A stretch of DNA of 43,149 nucleotides. Origin: Leptolyngbya cf. ectocarpi LEGE 11479. Its GTDB lineage: Bacteria > Cyanobacteriota > Cyanobacteriia > Phormidesmidales > Phormidesmidaceae. The notes under the pieces are model-generated. The model saw only the letters and a program-made list of their open reading frames with translations, was not told the origin of the DNA and ran no database searches. The stretch lies in the NCBI RefSeq assembly GCF_015207065.1, contig NZ_JADEXP010000010.1:1-43149 (forward strand). Direction: 5' to 3'. Of the stretch, positions 1 to 8,199 are shown piece by piece; the stretch's first letter is position 1; each line of letters opens with the position of its first letter. Made by a program: the position numbers and the translations under genes.

Positions 1-1
1 A

Positions 2-859
2 GGTGATATCAAGCTGAGTACGGAAGTATTGCAGGTAGTGAATCTGAGTCTGCAGCGAGAACAGGTCTTTCGGTATGAGCTAGAAACTACATTCGACAAG
101 AAAATTTCTGATTTGGTGCAGAAATGTGACCGAATTGCCGCTGCTATTCAAATTGCCAAGAAGCAACCTGTTCTAGTCATCATTGACGATTTGGACAAGC
201 TGGATTTACCCCTGGCTGAGGCCATCTTTCGTAACAACATCAAATCCTTGTTTTCGCCGGGTTTTCGCATCGTCTTTACGGTGCCGATAGCCGCCATTAG
301 GGAGACAAAAGTTGTCAGCGCACTGCAGTCAGAAGGCATCGTGCGACCGCGACTGTTTCCCGTGGCCAAATTTTTTGGCAAAGAAAATCGTCACACTTCT
401 GGAGTTGAACCCGATGCTAAATATCTAGACACCTTTGTCGAACTGCTCAATAAACGAATTCCCAAAGGATTATTAGAACCCGAAATCGCTCGGCAGCTCG
501 TGCTGATGAGTGGTGGCGTGGTGCGGGAGATTGTGCGGCTGGCGCGTGAGTGTTGTCTGGAATGTATGGTGCAGCTCGATATTGAAGCTGACGATGACAC
601 CGTGACTATTAACCAGGAGGTGCTGACTATTGCCCTACGCAACCTGCGCAATGACTTTGCTCGGCAGATTGGTAGCGACCTGTACCAGCTGATGGCAACG
701 GTTTATGAAACGGCTGAAACGCCCGATGCTCGGGGTGAAGAATTTATGCGGCTGCTCCATGGGCTAATGGTGCTGGAATACGAAAATGATTCGATTTGGT
801 ATGACGTGCATCCAATTGTGGTGGAGCTGCTAAAACAGAAGCAGTTAGTCGCAGGGTAA
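2..859 (+). CDS. AAA+/STAND-like ATPase with C-terminal winged helix, 5'-truncated by window
   Basis: The reading frame is open to base 2, so the start and the Walker A segment lie outside the window. What remains shows a Walker B strand (LVIIDDLDK), a sensor-1-like strand (RIVFTVPI) about 40 residues later, a sensor-2-like helix (SGGVVREIVRLARE) and a C-terminal region (GLMVLEYENDSIWYDVHP) that reads like a winged helix. This order matches Orc1/Cdc6-like and STAND ATPases. It ends 88 nt before a TPR gene on the same strand, and I recall the same two-gene arrangement in other cyanobacteria, so a joint role in sensing or defence is inferred, not shown. The stop is TAA at 857-859. Confidence 0.75.
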   Translation, partial: GDIKLSTEVLQVVNLSLQREQVFRYELETTFDKKISDLVQKCDRIAAAIQIAKKQPVLVIIDDLDKLDLPLAEAIFRNNIKSLFSPGFRIVFTVPIAAIRETKVVSALQSEGIVRPRLFPVAKFFGKENRHTSGVEPDAKYLDTFVELLNKRIPKGLLEPEIARQLVLMSGGVVREIVRLARECCLECMVQLDIEADDDTVTINQEVLTIALRNLRNDFARQIGSDLYQLMATVYETAETPDARGEEFMRLLHGLMVLEYENDSIWYDVHPIVVELLKQKQLVAG

Positions 860-880
860 GGTGGGGCATTGCACCGTTGG

Positions 881-922
881 CTTCGGCTCCGCTCAGCCAA
901 CGTCCCCTGAGCGGAGTCGAAG
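881..922. repeat. Interspersed palindrome (hairpin) between ATPase and TPR genes
   Basis: Arms CTTCGGCTCCGCTCAG (881-896) and CTGAGCGGAGTCGAAG (907-922) are reverse complements except for one base, with a 10-nt loop. The CTGAGCGGAGTCGAAG type of palindrome recurs in many cyanobacterial genomes as a small dispersed repeat. It lies in the 88-nt gap upstream of the TPR gene and could also affect the shared transcript. Confidence 0.75.
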
Positions 923-947
923 GGGACATTTACGAAAGATTAGATGC

Positions 948-2600
948 ATGACAGAAGAATCAGCAGATAACAGGCGTAATTTTCGGAAGCTGGTGCTTGC
1001 CATTGAAGCCAGCTACGGCAAGCTGAGCCTGCTGATGGCGCTGTCTGACAATTGGAAGCATCGGAATGAGCTAATCGAAAAGTACGAAACTGAGCTGACA
1101 GGCAAAGGTACCCACTGCTATCGGATAAAGCTTGACCAGCAGCAATACAGTTTGAAGCAGTGCTTGTTTGATTTAGCCAGGCAGGAACCTGAGCTGGGTA
1201 ACGAGAATGCTGTGGTGACCGTGCTAGGGGCCGATGAGCTATTAGGAGTACGGCTACGGCAGGACGAAAAATCGTCCCAGGAAAAGCTGTTTTTTTCGCT
1301 GCAGTGGACTCGGGAAGCTTTGCGACAGTTTCAGGTGCCGGTGGTGCTATGGCTGACGCCGCAGATTGCTGGGCAGCTAGCCCAGGCTGCCCCGGACTTT
1401 TGGAGCTGGCGTGGAGGAGTGTTTGAATTTTCAAAGCCGATTGCCTGGACGTTGGCTGATAGGCCAGTGGCGAAGACTCTTAGCGGCTTAGAAGACAAAC
1501 CAGACAGCACCAAGGCAAATCCCGCCGATATCGCAAAGCAAATTGCTGAACTGGAAGCACAGGATCCCGAATCCCCTTTACTGACCAGTTTGTATATGGA
1601 TTTGGGAGCTGCTTACAGAACAGCGGTGCGCTATGAAGACGCGGTAGGTGCTTATAAGCAAGCGGTGAAATTGGGGGAAGCACGGCTAGGCGCTGAACAT
1701 GTTGATGTGGCAATGAGCCTCGGTAAGTTAGCTTGCTCATATGAGTTGATGGGAAACTACTCTAAGGCTGAATCGCTATATCAGCGCTCTTTAGAGATCA
1801 ATGAATTACAGCTGGGAGTTTACCATCTCGATACCGCAGCGAGCTTGAACAACTTGGCATTGCTATATAAGCGTATTGGACGTTATGGCGAAGCGGAATC
1901 ACTGTATCTGAGATCGCTCGAAATCTATGAGTCGGAGCTGGGGGCCAATCATCCTGATACGGCGATGAGTCTGAATAATTTGGCTTTGCTGTACGAGTCG
2001 ATGGGGCGCTATAGCGAAGCAGAACCGCTATATCTGAGATCGCTCAGAATCAAAGAATCGCAGTTGGGAATAGATCATCCTTTGACTGCGACGAGTCTGA
2101 ATAATTTGGCTTTGCTGTACGAATCGATGGGGCGCTATGGCGAAGCGGAAACGTTGTATGTGAGATCGCTCGAAATTATAGAATCGCAGCTAGGAGCAGA
2201 TCACCCTGAGATGGCGAGGAGTCTGAATAACTTAGCAGCACTGTACTACTATATGGGCAGATACAGCGAAGCAGAACCGTTATATCTGAGATCGCTCAAA
2301 ATCCGAGAATTGCATCTTGGCGCTGATCATTCCGATACAGCGGAGAGTCTGAATAATTTGGCAGCGCTGTACGAGTCGATAGGGCGCTATGGCGAAGCGG
2401 AACCCCTTTTCCTACGTGCAATTCAAATCGATGAAAAAGCTTTCCCATCAGACCATCCATATATTGAAAAAGATAAAAATAACTTTCGAAGGTTGCTTGA
2501 GAAGGCGATCGCAACCGGTAAGACCGACCAGCTATCTAACCATCCGCTGACCCAGGCGCTGCTGAAGGAACTACAAATAGGACAAGAAAGCTCTTCTTAG
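948..2600 (+). CDS. TPR (kinesin-light-chain-like) repeat protein with degenerate P-loop-like N-terminal domain
   Basis: The 550-aa protein has two parts. Residues 1-190 form a domain known from cyanobacterial TPR proteins, with the signatures VVTVLGADELL, LQWTREALRQF and APDFWSW; the place where a Walker A would sit (EASYGKLSLL) lacks GxxxxGK[ST], so nucleotide binding looks lost. Residues about 210-510 hold seven TPR units of 42 residues of the type NNLALLYESMGRYGEAE, as in kinesin light chains. The ATG at 948 is preferred over a GTG at 861 because the latter would translate a dispersed palindrome. The gene follows the ATPase in the same direction. Likely a sensor or scaffold partner of that ATPase (inference). 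Confidence 0.8.
   Translation: MTEESADNRRNFRKLVLAIEASYGKLSLLMALSDNWKHRNELIEKYETELTGKGTHCYRIKLDQQQYSLKQCLFDLARQEPELGNENAVVTVLGADELLGVRLRQDEKSSQEKLFFSLQWTREALRQFQVPVVLWLTPQIAGQLAQAAPDFWSWRGGVFEFSKPIAWTLADRPVAKTLSGLEDKPDSTKANPADIAKQIAELEAQDPESPLLTSLYMDLGAAYRTAVRYEDAVGAYKQAVKLGEARLGAEHVDVAMSLGKLACSYELMGNYSKAESLYQRSLEINELQLGVYHLDTAASLNNLALLYKRIGRYGEAESLYLRSLEIYESELGANHPDTAMSLNNLALLYESMGRYSEAEPLYLRSLRIKESQLGIDHPLTATSLNNLALLYESMGRYGEAETLYVRSLEIIESQLGADHPEMARSLNNLAALYYYMGRYSEAEPLYLRSLKIRELHLGADHSDTAESLNNLAALYESIGRYGEAEPLFLRAIQIDEKAFPSDHPYIEKDKNNFRRLLEKAIATGKTDQLSNHPLTQALLKELQIGQESSS
1834..2420 (+). repeat. Tandem 126-bp coding repeats (TPR units)
   Basis: Within the TPR gene the phrase AGTCTGAATAATTTGGC recurs at 126-bp steps (about 1967, 2093, 2219 and 2345), each followed by the same CTGTACGAGTCGATGGGGCGCTAT-type segment with few changes. 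Conservation is at DNA level, not only protein level, which points to recent unit duplication or gene conversion. Confidence 0.8.
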
Positions 2601-2643
2601 CTCAGTAAGCCGCATTTGCCTTATTTTTGTTGGCAGTCACGCC

Positions 2644-3117
2644 TTACTCCGGTCGCCAGGGTAGCCAATCTTCATTAAGAACTTCGCTTAGGGTGAATTT
2701 AGGTTCCTGGGGTACTATTGCTGCGTCTAGCTCACTGGCTTTTAGAAATAGTTTGCGAGCGCTTTTGTACTCAGATACAAAACTTTCACTTAGGTGATTT
2801 TTAAGACTAGGGCTGTCTTTGAGCAGGGCGGCAATGTTTAAACGAAAGTTGCTAACTTCTAAATCCCATCCTCTGAAGCATGTTTGACGCTCGGTTTGCC
2901 AGTGTTTAATTTTTAGGAGATGCTCCAATAAGCGTCTGAGGTAGCTGGCAATAGCCCGTTTATCTCGTTTGCCCAAGCTTTCGATTTCCTCTATCAGGTT
3001 TTCTAAGTCTAGGTTGTGGAAGTTTTGCGATCGCAAATCCACCACGGTCTGTTCCAACCACAGCTGGTAATCCGTTTCATACAGTGATGTTTGTCTGAGG
3101 GAAATTTCAGCCGTCAT
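2644..3117 (-). CDS. DUF29 family protein
   Basis: The 157-aa product carries the DUF29 pattern: SLYETDYQLW near the N-terminus, then NLIEEIESLGKRDKRAI, LRRLLEHLLKIKHW and a C-terminal LNEDWLPWRP. DUF29 proteins are abundant in cyanobacteria and have no assigned biochemical role. The ATG at 3117 starts at the usual place for the family; a 39-residue upstream extension to 3234 is not family-like. It converges on the TPR gene with only 43 nt between stops. Alone on its strand, with no evident partner. Confidence 0.88.
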   Translation of the reverse strand: MTAEISLRQTSLYETDYQLWLEQTVVDLRSQNFHNLDLENLIEEIESLGKRDKRAIASYLRRLLEHLLKIKHWQTERQTCFRGWDLEVSNFRLNIAALLKDSPSLKNHLSESFVSEYKSARKLFLKASELDAAIVPQEPKFTLSEVLNEDWLPWRPE

Positions 3118-3541
3118 CTTGAGCCCATTGCCAATGACTTTGTGTCTAATCTTAATTATGTAGCTAGAGAGGATCAGCAACACCGATTTTTTAGTCTGCT
3201 GAGCTTTTAGCCTCCGAATATTCTCTTTCAGCAAAGGTTTTTATCAAAAACCTGCCTAACTCGGTCAATTGCCTCTACAATGACAGCAAATTTTTTGGTT
3301 TAGTTATTCAAAGCTTTCCCAACCCAGTCAATACTTTGGTGGAGAAAGGGTCCTGAAAACGGACTAGCCCACATGCTTCTTTAAAGGTGAGCTTGAATAC
3401 ATTAGGCCAAGTAAGATATTTGCCCACCCGATAGCCTGCGTTGAGACACGTAGGTTGAAGTATGTGCATTATTGGGAATTTTCTCAATGGCTTTGGGGCT
3501 ACCCAGACGCTAACAGCCTCTAATTTTTGGACACTGCCGAA
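3118..3541. other. Intergenic region between divergent genes, nothing recognised
   Basis: 424 nt separate the DUF29 gene from the next gene on the opposite strand and must hold both promoters. No convincing -35/-10 pair, terminator or dispersed repeat was seen. A minus-strand ORF at 3308-3568 has no family resemblance and runs into the neighbour's start. Confidence 0.5.
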
Positions 3542-5380
3542 ATGACAGCTACGCCCACCGACCCGCATCAGTTTAGCCCATCTCCCATGGAGGCAGAGGG
3601 GGATGAGCGGGCTCTCTTAGAGCCTAGGATCACGAAGCCAAAAGGCGGACAGGCCTGGTTTTGGTCTGGACTATGGCTGTTATTTTTGGCCGCGTCAAGC
3701 GCTCTGGGTATCTGGGCCGTGGTGTTTATTACTCGCCTGCCGCCCTTGCCAAATTGCGATCGCATCTCCGCCTTTAGCGCCGATAGCGAACGACTCTACT
3801 GTGCCAAACAAGCCGCCGTGTCAGGGGCCGAACAAGATTTAGTCGCGGGGGTCCAGCTAATTGCCGCTTGGGATGATACCCACCCGCTTTATCAAGATTC
3901 TGAAGACGTGACCAATCGGTGGTCCAAGGGATTGTTTAAGCTGGCCCAGCAGCGGATGCAAACGGGGAATTTGGAGCGGGCATCTCAGCTCTTAGGCTAT
4001 ATTCCGGCGCGTGCCGAGATCTATAACGATGCTCAGACTTCGTTAGAGCGATGGCAGCAGGAGTGGGACAAAGGAGCAGAGATTTCCACCGCTGTCACTG
4101 AGGATGTCAGTAACCAAAACTGGAGCGGTGCGCGTAAGCAACTACGCACGATGAAGCGCCTCACCAGTGATTATTGGCTCAAGGAGCGCCATAACTATTT
4201 AGGACAGCATATTCAAAGCGAAGAAGATGCTCGGCGTCACCTGCTCCAAGCACAAACCCTGGCCGGTACTGGCAAAATGGATAGTCTGGCAGAAGCGCTC
4301 ACTCTAGTCCGACAGATCGACGTGCAAAGTCACGCCTGGCCTGAGGCTAAACCCCTGGTGGCCGAGTGGGCTGGGTCTTTGTTGAACTATGGCTTTCAAA
4401 AATGGGAGCAGGAAGATTTAGACGGAGCTATTGCCATTATTCAACAGGTGCCGGTGGATCTGGCGACAGAACCGGAAGCTGAGGATTTGGTGCAGTTTGC
4501 CCATGCTCAGCGCCTAGCGACGTTCCGTCAGGACTGGGAGCCTGCCTATGGGGAGATCCTCAATTTGACGGATGCGATTCAGGCCATCCAGCGCATTGGC
4601 AGCGACAGTGTTTTTTATCAAGAGGCCCAGACTAAATTAGCCCTGTGGCAAAATCAGCTTAACGATCTGCAACAGCTCTACGGGGCCACCCTCACGGCCC
4701 GGCTCAATCAAAAGGCATCATTAGAAATAGCCATCCTTCAAGCCCAGGAAGTGGGAGCGGATCGGCCCCAACGGCAGCAGGCTCAAACGCTCATCGCCCA
4801 CTGGTCTAAGGAAATTGAACGGATTGAGGATCGGCCCTTTTTGGCTCGGGCTCAGCAGCTGGCTGACAATGGGGACAAAGCAAGTTTGCAGACAGCAATT
4901 GCCGAAGCGAAAAAAATTCAAACGGGTCGAGCCCTGCGGATTGATGCCCAAACCAAGATTGCTCAGTGGTCTAAGCAGATCCAGGTTTTAGAGGACCAGC
5001 CGCTGTATAGCAAGGCGCTGGAACTGGCCAGCCAGGGTAAGCTGCAGAATGCCATTAAAGAGGCGCGTAAGATTCAGCCGGGGCGGGCTCTCCACAGTCA
5101 GGCCCAAACCTCGATTAAGGAGTGGACAAATCGGATTCAGATTGCAGAAGACCGGCCCATTTTGAATGAGGCGGAGGAACTGGCCTATCAAGGTCGATTG
5201 TCAGATGCGATCGCAACCGCTGCCCGCATTGCCTCCGGTCGGGCTCTATACCGTGAAGCACGCAACGCCATTACCATTTGGGATGCAGAACGGGCCTATA
5301 TCCAATCGCTGCAGGAACCGGCAGAGGATACCTATTACGAAGACGACGAGTTCTACGAAGACGATGGTTACGACGATTAA
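3542..5380 (+). CDS. Single-pass membrane protein with degenerate helical repeats and acidic tail
   Basis: 612 aa. One hydrophobic segment at about residues 41-63 (LWLLFLAASSALGIWAVVF) follows a charged N-terminus, so most of the protein probably lies on one side of a membrane. From about residue 100 onward the chain is built of repeats of about 50 residues; the last four share an IEDRP.L..A..LA..G and GRAL...AQ..I..W pattern. The C-terminus is a run of D, E and Y (EDDEFYEDDGYDD). Homologues are often labelled chromosome segregation ATPase, but no Walker motifs are present. ATG at 3542 is preferred over an upstream TTG at 3527. It precedes the REC-DUF3685 gene by 81 nt, probably as an operon. 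Function unknown. Confidence 0.75.
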   Translation: MTATPTDPHQFSPSPMEAEGDERALLEPRITKPKGGQAWFWSGLWLLFLAASSALGIWAVVFITRLPPLPNCDRISAFSADSERLYCAKQAAVSGAEQDLVAGVQLIAAWDDTHPLYQDSEDVTNRWSKGLFKLAQQRMQTGNLERASQLLGYIPARAEIYNDAQTSLERWQQEWDKGAEISTAVTEDVSNQNWSGARKQLRTMKRLTSDYWLKERHNYLGQHIQSEEDARRHLLQAQTLAGTGKMDSLAEALTLVRQIDVQSHAWPEAKPLVAEWAGSLLNYGFQKWEQEDLDGAIAIIQQVPVDLATEPEAEDLVQFAHAQRLATFRQDWEPAYGEILNLTDAIQAIQRIGSDSVFYQEAQTKLALWQNQLNDLQQLYGATLTARLNQKASLEIAILQAQEVGADRPQRQQAQTLIAHWSKEIERIEDRPFLARAQQLADNGDKASLQTAIAEAKKIQTGRALRIDAQTKIAQWSKQIQVLEDQPLYSKALELASQGKLQNAIKEARKIQPGRALHSQAQTSIKEWTNRIQIAEDRPILNEAEELAYQGRLSDAIATAARIASGRALYREARNAITIWDAERAYIQSLQEPAEDTYYEDDEFYEDDGYDD

Positions 5381-5461
5381 GTGCTGTTAAGTACCATCAT
5401 TGGCACCGCAAACGGAAACTAGTAGGGGATACTACTAGAACGGTGAGATGGATCAAGCGGC

Positions 5462-7288
5462 ATGAGTGAACGTCCCTTGCAATTAATGCTGGTGGATGAA
5501 GACCCCACCTTTAGGTTGGGATTACGGGTCTGGCTGGAACAGCTGCCCGGATTTCAGATTGCCGCTGAGGCTGCCGATGCCGCTGAGGCCATGGCCATTA
5601 TTGGGAAGTGCGATCGCACCCAGGCCAATGCCTTTACCGACCCCACCCTGCGGGGACAACCACCCATTAACCTCGTCATTGTTGATTTGGGACTGGGCGC
5701 TAGCGGCGAACCGGCCAGCAGCTCCGGACTCCAGCTGTGTAAATCCATCAAAACCGACTTTCCCAAACTGCCGGTCCTGATCCTGAGTGCCCGCAGTGAA
5801 CCTGTGCTTGAGGCGGCTGCCCGTCAGGTCGGAGCCGATGGCTATGGGACTCGCAGTATGCCTGTGCGTGAACTAGCCCAGCTGATCCGCACCGTAGCTG
5901 CCGCGAGCAAACCTGCTAAAAAACAGCCCAAGCTTCCCCCTCAAATTCCTGGCCCCCTGACTGCAATGCGCCTCAGTATGCGACTGTCAGGACTAGACCA
6001 CATTGAAAAACAGCTGGCCAAAACCACCACTGCGCTGCGTCAGCCCCGTCTATCCTGGCTAGAACGCCAAGTTTTAGCCGGTCAACAGCGAGAGCTTAAG
6101 GCCGCGCGCTGGTTTACCCGACAGCTATGGGCCACCCGCAAATACCCAGATGCCACCTGGGTCAAAAAGAATGCTCCCCCCCGTTGGCAAGCGTCTAATA
6201 CACCGACAGGTCTGTCAGCTCCACGCGCCTCTGTCCCACGCTCGGTGGGGGCAGCGGCCATTACCCCTGCTGCCGCTGCTCCTCTCGATCTGCGCAGCGG
6301 TGATGTCCAAAATCGGGTATTTGAAGCTGTCTTTACCAAACTCCAGACCGATTTAGAAAACACAACGTCAGAACCCATCGAGATTGATATTCTGCGCCTC
6401 GATAAAAAACGAGAATTGCTATTTATCATTCTGCGTCGGTTTGAAGATTTGTTAGACGACCTGCGGCAGTCAGCTCCCCAGCCTGGACAGCTGCGGGATA
6501 AAGCGCCTCAAATCCTGCGCGATTTGTGGGTCGCCACCATTGAAGAGTTTTTTGGTCGGTACTACACGGTGCCCCTAAACGGCGTGGAGCAAGAACTTGT
6601 GGCGGTGCTCTACCAAGAAAAAGACACCGTTGAGCGCGAAATTCTTAAACACATCCCACTGCTGCCCGAACTCCTGGCCCACTGGCTGTTTCACGATGCC
6701 ATGGTAGTGGAGGGAAACAGCTACATCGCCCCCACCCCCGAAGCGTTGGCCCAGAGCGAACAGCTTCTAGAAAATCTGCTGATCAATGTGGGCAATGCGG
6801 TCATGCAGCCTCTACTTAATCGCTTGGCCGATGTGGAAGTGATTAAAAAAGGTTTATACAGCCGCCGGATTATTTCCACTCGCGATATTGAGCGCTTCCG
6901 CAACGACCTGTCCTGGCGCTACCGCTGGGATCGATTGGTCAACGAACCCACAGCCATTTTTGAGAGCCAGTATCGTCTATATACCCTGGGGCCGCGTGGC
7001 ATTATGCTCACGCCCATCTATGCGCCGCGACGGGCCGAACTCGACCGTCTATCGGGGCTGCCCTGGGCCATGACTCTGCTATTGGAAACCCGCGATGCCC
7101 TTAGCCCACGGGTTCGTGCTCTGATTTCTTTGGTGGGCAGCAGTGTGGTGTATGTGCTCACCGAGGTCGTCGGTCGCGGCATTGGCCTAGTCGGTCGTGG
7201 CATTTTGCAAGGCGTTGGCAGTGCCTGGCAGGATACTCGGCGGTCTAGACAACGCCAGGCACCACCCACATTTAATGAATGGGAGTAG
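5462..7288 (+). CDS. Response-regulator receiver domain fused to DUF3685
   Basis: 608 aa. Residues 1-145 form a receiver domain: acidic residues E13 and D14, likely phospho-acceptor D75 (LVIVDLGLG) and S109 (LILSARS). The lysine normally found after the last strand seems replaced by Arg131 (GYGTRS). Instead of a DNA-binding output, residues about 200-590 match the cyanobacterial DUF3685 region, with a proline/alanine-rich linker around 235-270. A Gly-rich hydrophobic C-terminus (residues about 550-590) could be membrane-associated. No histidine kinase is nearby. A 7-bp hairpin (CTAGTAG/CTACTAG, 5419-5438) precedes the start. Role unknown; a non-transcriptional output is inferred. Confidence 0.82.
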   Translation: MSERPLQLMLVDEDPTFRLGLRVWLEQLPGFQIAAEAADAAEAMAIIGKCDRTQANAFTDPTLRGQPPINLVIVDLGLGASGEPASSSGLQLCKSIKTDFPKLPVLILSARSEPVLEAAARQVGADGYGTRSMPVRELAQLIRTVAAASKPAKKQPKLPPQIPGPLTAMRLSMRLSGLDHIEKQLAKTTTALRQPRLSWLERQVLAGQQRELKAARWFTRQLWATRKYPDATWVKKNAPPRWQASNTPTGLSAPRASVPRSVGAAAITPAAAAPLDLRSGDVQNRVFEAVFTKLQTDLENTTSEPIEIDILRLDKKRELLFIILRRFEDLLDDLRQSAPQPGQLRDKAPQILRDLWVATIEEFFGRYYTVPLNGVEQELVAVLYQEKDTVEREILKHIPLLPELLAHWLFHDAMVVEGNSYIAPTPEALAQSEQLLENLLINVGNAVMQPLLNRLADVEVIKKGLYSRRIISTRDIERFRNDLSWRYRWDRLVNEPTAIFESQYRLYTLGPRGIMLTPIYAPRRAELDRLSGLPWAMTLLLETRDALSPRVRALISLVGSSVVYVLTEVVGRGIGLVGRGILQGVGSAWQDTRRSRQRQAPPTFNEWE

Positions 7289-7345
7289 GGCCATGGCACT
7301 AGTCCTACTAACTTGGTGCAAATTGAATGGCCCAGATTTGTAAGG

Positions 7346-7377
7346 CGTCATGCTAATAGAGAAGTATCAGCATGACG
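7346..7377. terminator. Hairpin between convergent genes
   Basis: Perfect 9-bp inverted repeat CGTCATGCT (7346-7354) and AGCATGACG (7369-7377), lying between the stop of the DUF3685 gene (7288) and the stop of cpcL (7387). A T-rich stretch follows on the plus strand (GTTCTGTTTCT). Probably serves the plus-strand transcript; may act in both directions. Confidence 0.55.
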
Positions 7378-7386
7378 GTTCTGTTT

Positions 7387-8127
7387 CTAAATCTTGAACC
7401 AGCCAAACCAAGATAGGATGACCACAATTAAGCCACCGGAGAGAAGAACAGCACCTGCGACCGTAATCGCCGCACCAATCTTGCTCAACTGAGCTGGAGG
7501 TAGGCCATAGTAGCCGCTCTCACCACCGGTAGCAGAGAAATCATTTCCCAAAGCTGTGAGTTTCTCTAGGTGATCGCTACCGTAGCGAGGCATGCGCTCA
7601 AACGGGACCTCTCCCATAGCTTGCTGAGGCAAAATCCGTCGCCGCTGGTAGGGCACGGTATCCTCACCATAGTTGTTCATGTATTCATCGCTGTTGAGCA
7701 GGGCATCCACAAAGCCTTGGATGCCTTCAGTGGCGAGCACAATTGACCAGGCCAAGGTTTCACGCTGATCATATACCTGGCGGCCCAGCACCCGCTGAAC
7801 ACACATGTCTACAAAGCGATAGTTATTGCTGCATTCGTAGTTGAGACGTCTAAAGGAGTCAGACAGTAGCAAACTGCGAATGAAGTCACGAACCGTTATC
7901 TGAGAGCTGCGGAGCTGGGATTCTAAAAAGCGATCGCGATGAGAGACTAACATCTGCTGCTCATTAAAAATGCGACGATAGGCAGCCCGAATCAGGTTTT
8001 CTACTGCCTGTGAATCAGGCGATATCGTCGTAGAAAAAATGCGAGGCTGTTCATCACCGGCCACTTCAAAGCCATTTACACGTTGATTTTGGCAATTCGA
8101 AGGATAGCTTAACAAGGGAAGCGTCAT
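7387..8127 (-). CDS. cpcL: Phycobilisome rod linker CpcL (CpcG2 type) with C-terminal membrane helix
   Basis: 246 aa. The N-terminus (LPLLSYPSNCQNQRVNGFEV.GDE) and the region to about residue 170 are the phycobilisome linker domain Pfam00427 (LIRAAYRRIFNE, FIRSLLLSDSFRR, VLGRQVYDQRE, FVDALLNSDEYMNNYGEDTVPYQR in pieces). Unlike the rod-core linker CpcG, the C-terminus ends in a hydrophobic helix (about residues 217-244), the hallmark of CpcL, which anchors rod-only phycobilisomes at the thylakoid and feeds photosystem I. It stands alone, without cpcBA or lyase genes nearby. An AAAGGAT Shine-Dalgarno-like sequence lies about 10 nt before the ATG, and a terminator-shaped hairpin lies further upstream. 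Confidence 0.9.
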   Translation of the reverse strand: MTLPLLSYPSNCQNQRVNGFEVAGDEQPRIFSTTISPDSQAVENLIRAAYRRIFNEQQMLVSHRDRFLESQLRSSQITVRDFIRSLLLSDSFRRLNYECSNNYRFVDMCVQRVLGRQVYDQRETLAWSIVLATEGIQGFVDALLNSDEYMNNYGEDTVPYQRRRILPQQAMGEVPFERMPRYGSDHLEKLTALGNDFSATGGESGYYGLPPAQLSKIGAAITVAGAVLLSGGLIVVILSWFGWFKI

Positions 8128-8162
8128 TGAAATTCAAATCCTTTTGCTAAAACGGTGCCAGG

Positions 8163-8199
8163 GAAAAACTGCAGGGCAATCATAACGACTGCCCTGCAG
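8163..8199 (-). terminator. Terminator-shaped hairpin in cpcL leader
   Basis: Perfect 10-bp inverted repeat CTGCAGGGCA / TGCCCTGCAG (8169-8178 and 8190-8199), loop 11 nt. Read on the minus strand the stem is followed at once by TTTTT (8164-8168), the form of an intrinsic terminator. It sits 41 nt before the cpcL start codon and about 290 nt after the NurA-gene stop, so it either insulates cpcL from upstream transcription or acts as an attenuator or 5' stabilising hairpin. Confidence 0.7.

Noticed and set aside
861-947. N-terminal extension of the TPR protein from GTG 861
   Set aside because: It would translate the dispersed palindrome; the ATG at 948 gives the natural domain start.
1834-2420. 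CRISPR array from regularly spaced repeats
   Set aside because: The spacing of 126 bp and open reading frame show TPR coding repeats; no spacer-repeat pattern anywhere in the window.
3118-3234. 39-residue extension of the DUF29 protein
   Set aside because: Outside the family's usual start and of unrelated composition.
3308-3568. Minus-strand ORF of 86 codons
   Set aside because: No family resemblance, and it overlaps the start of the gene at 3542.
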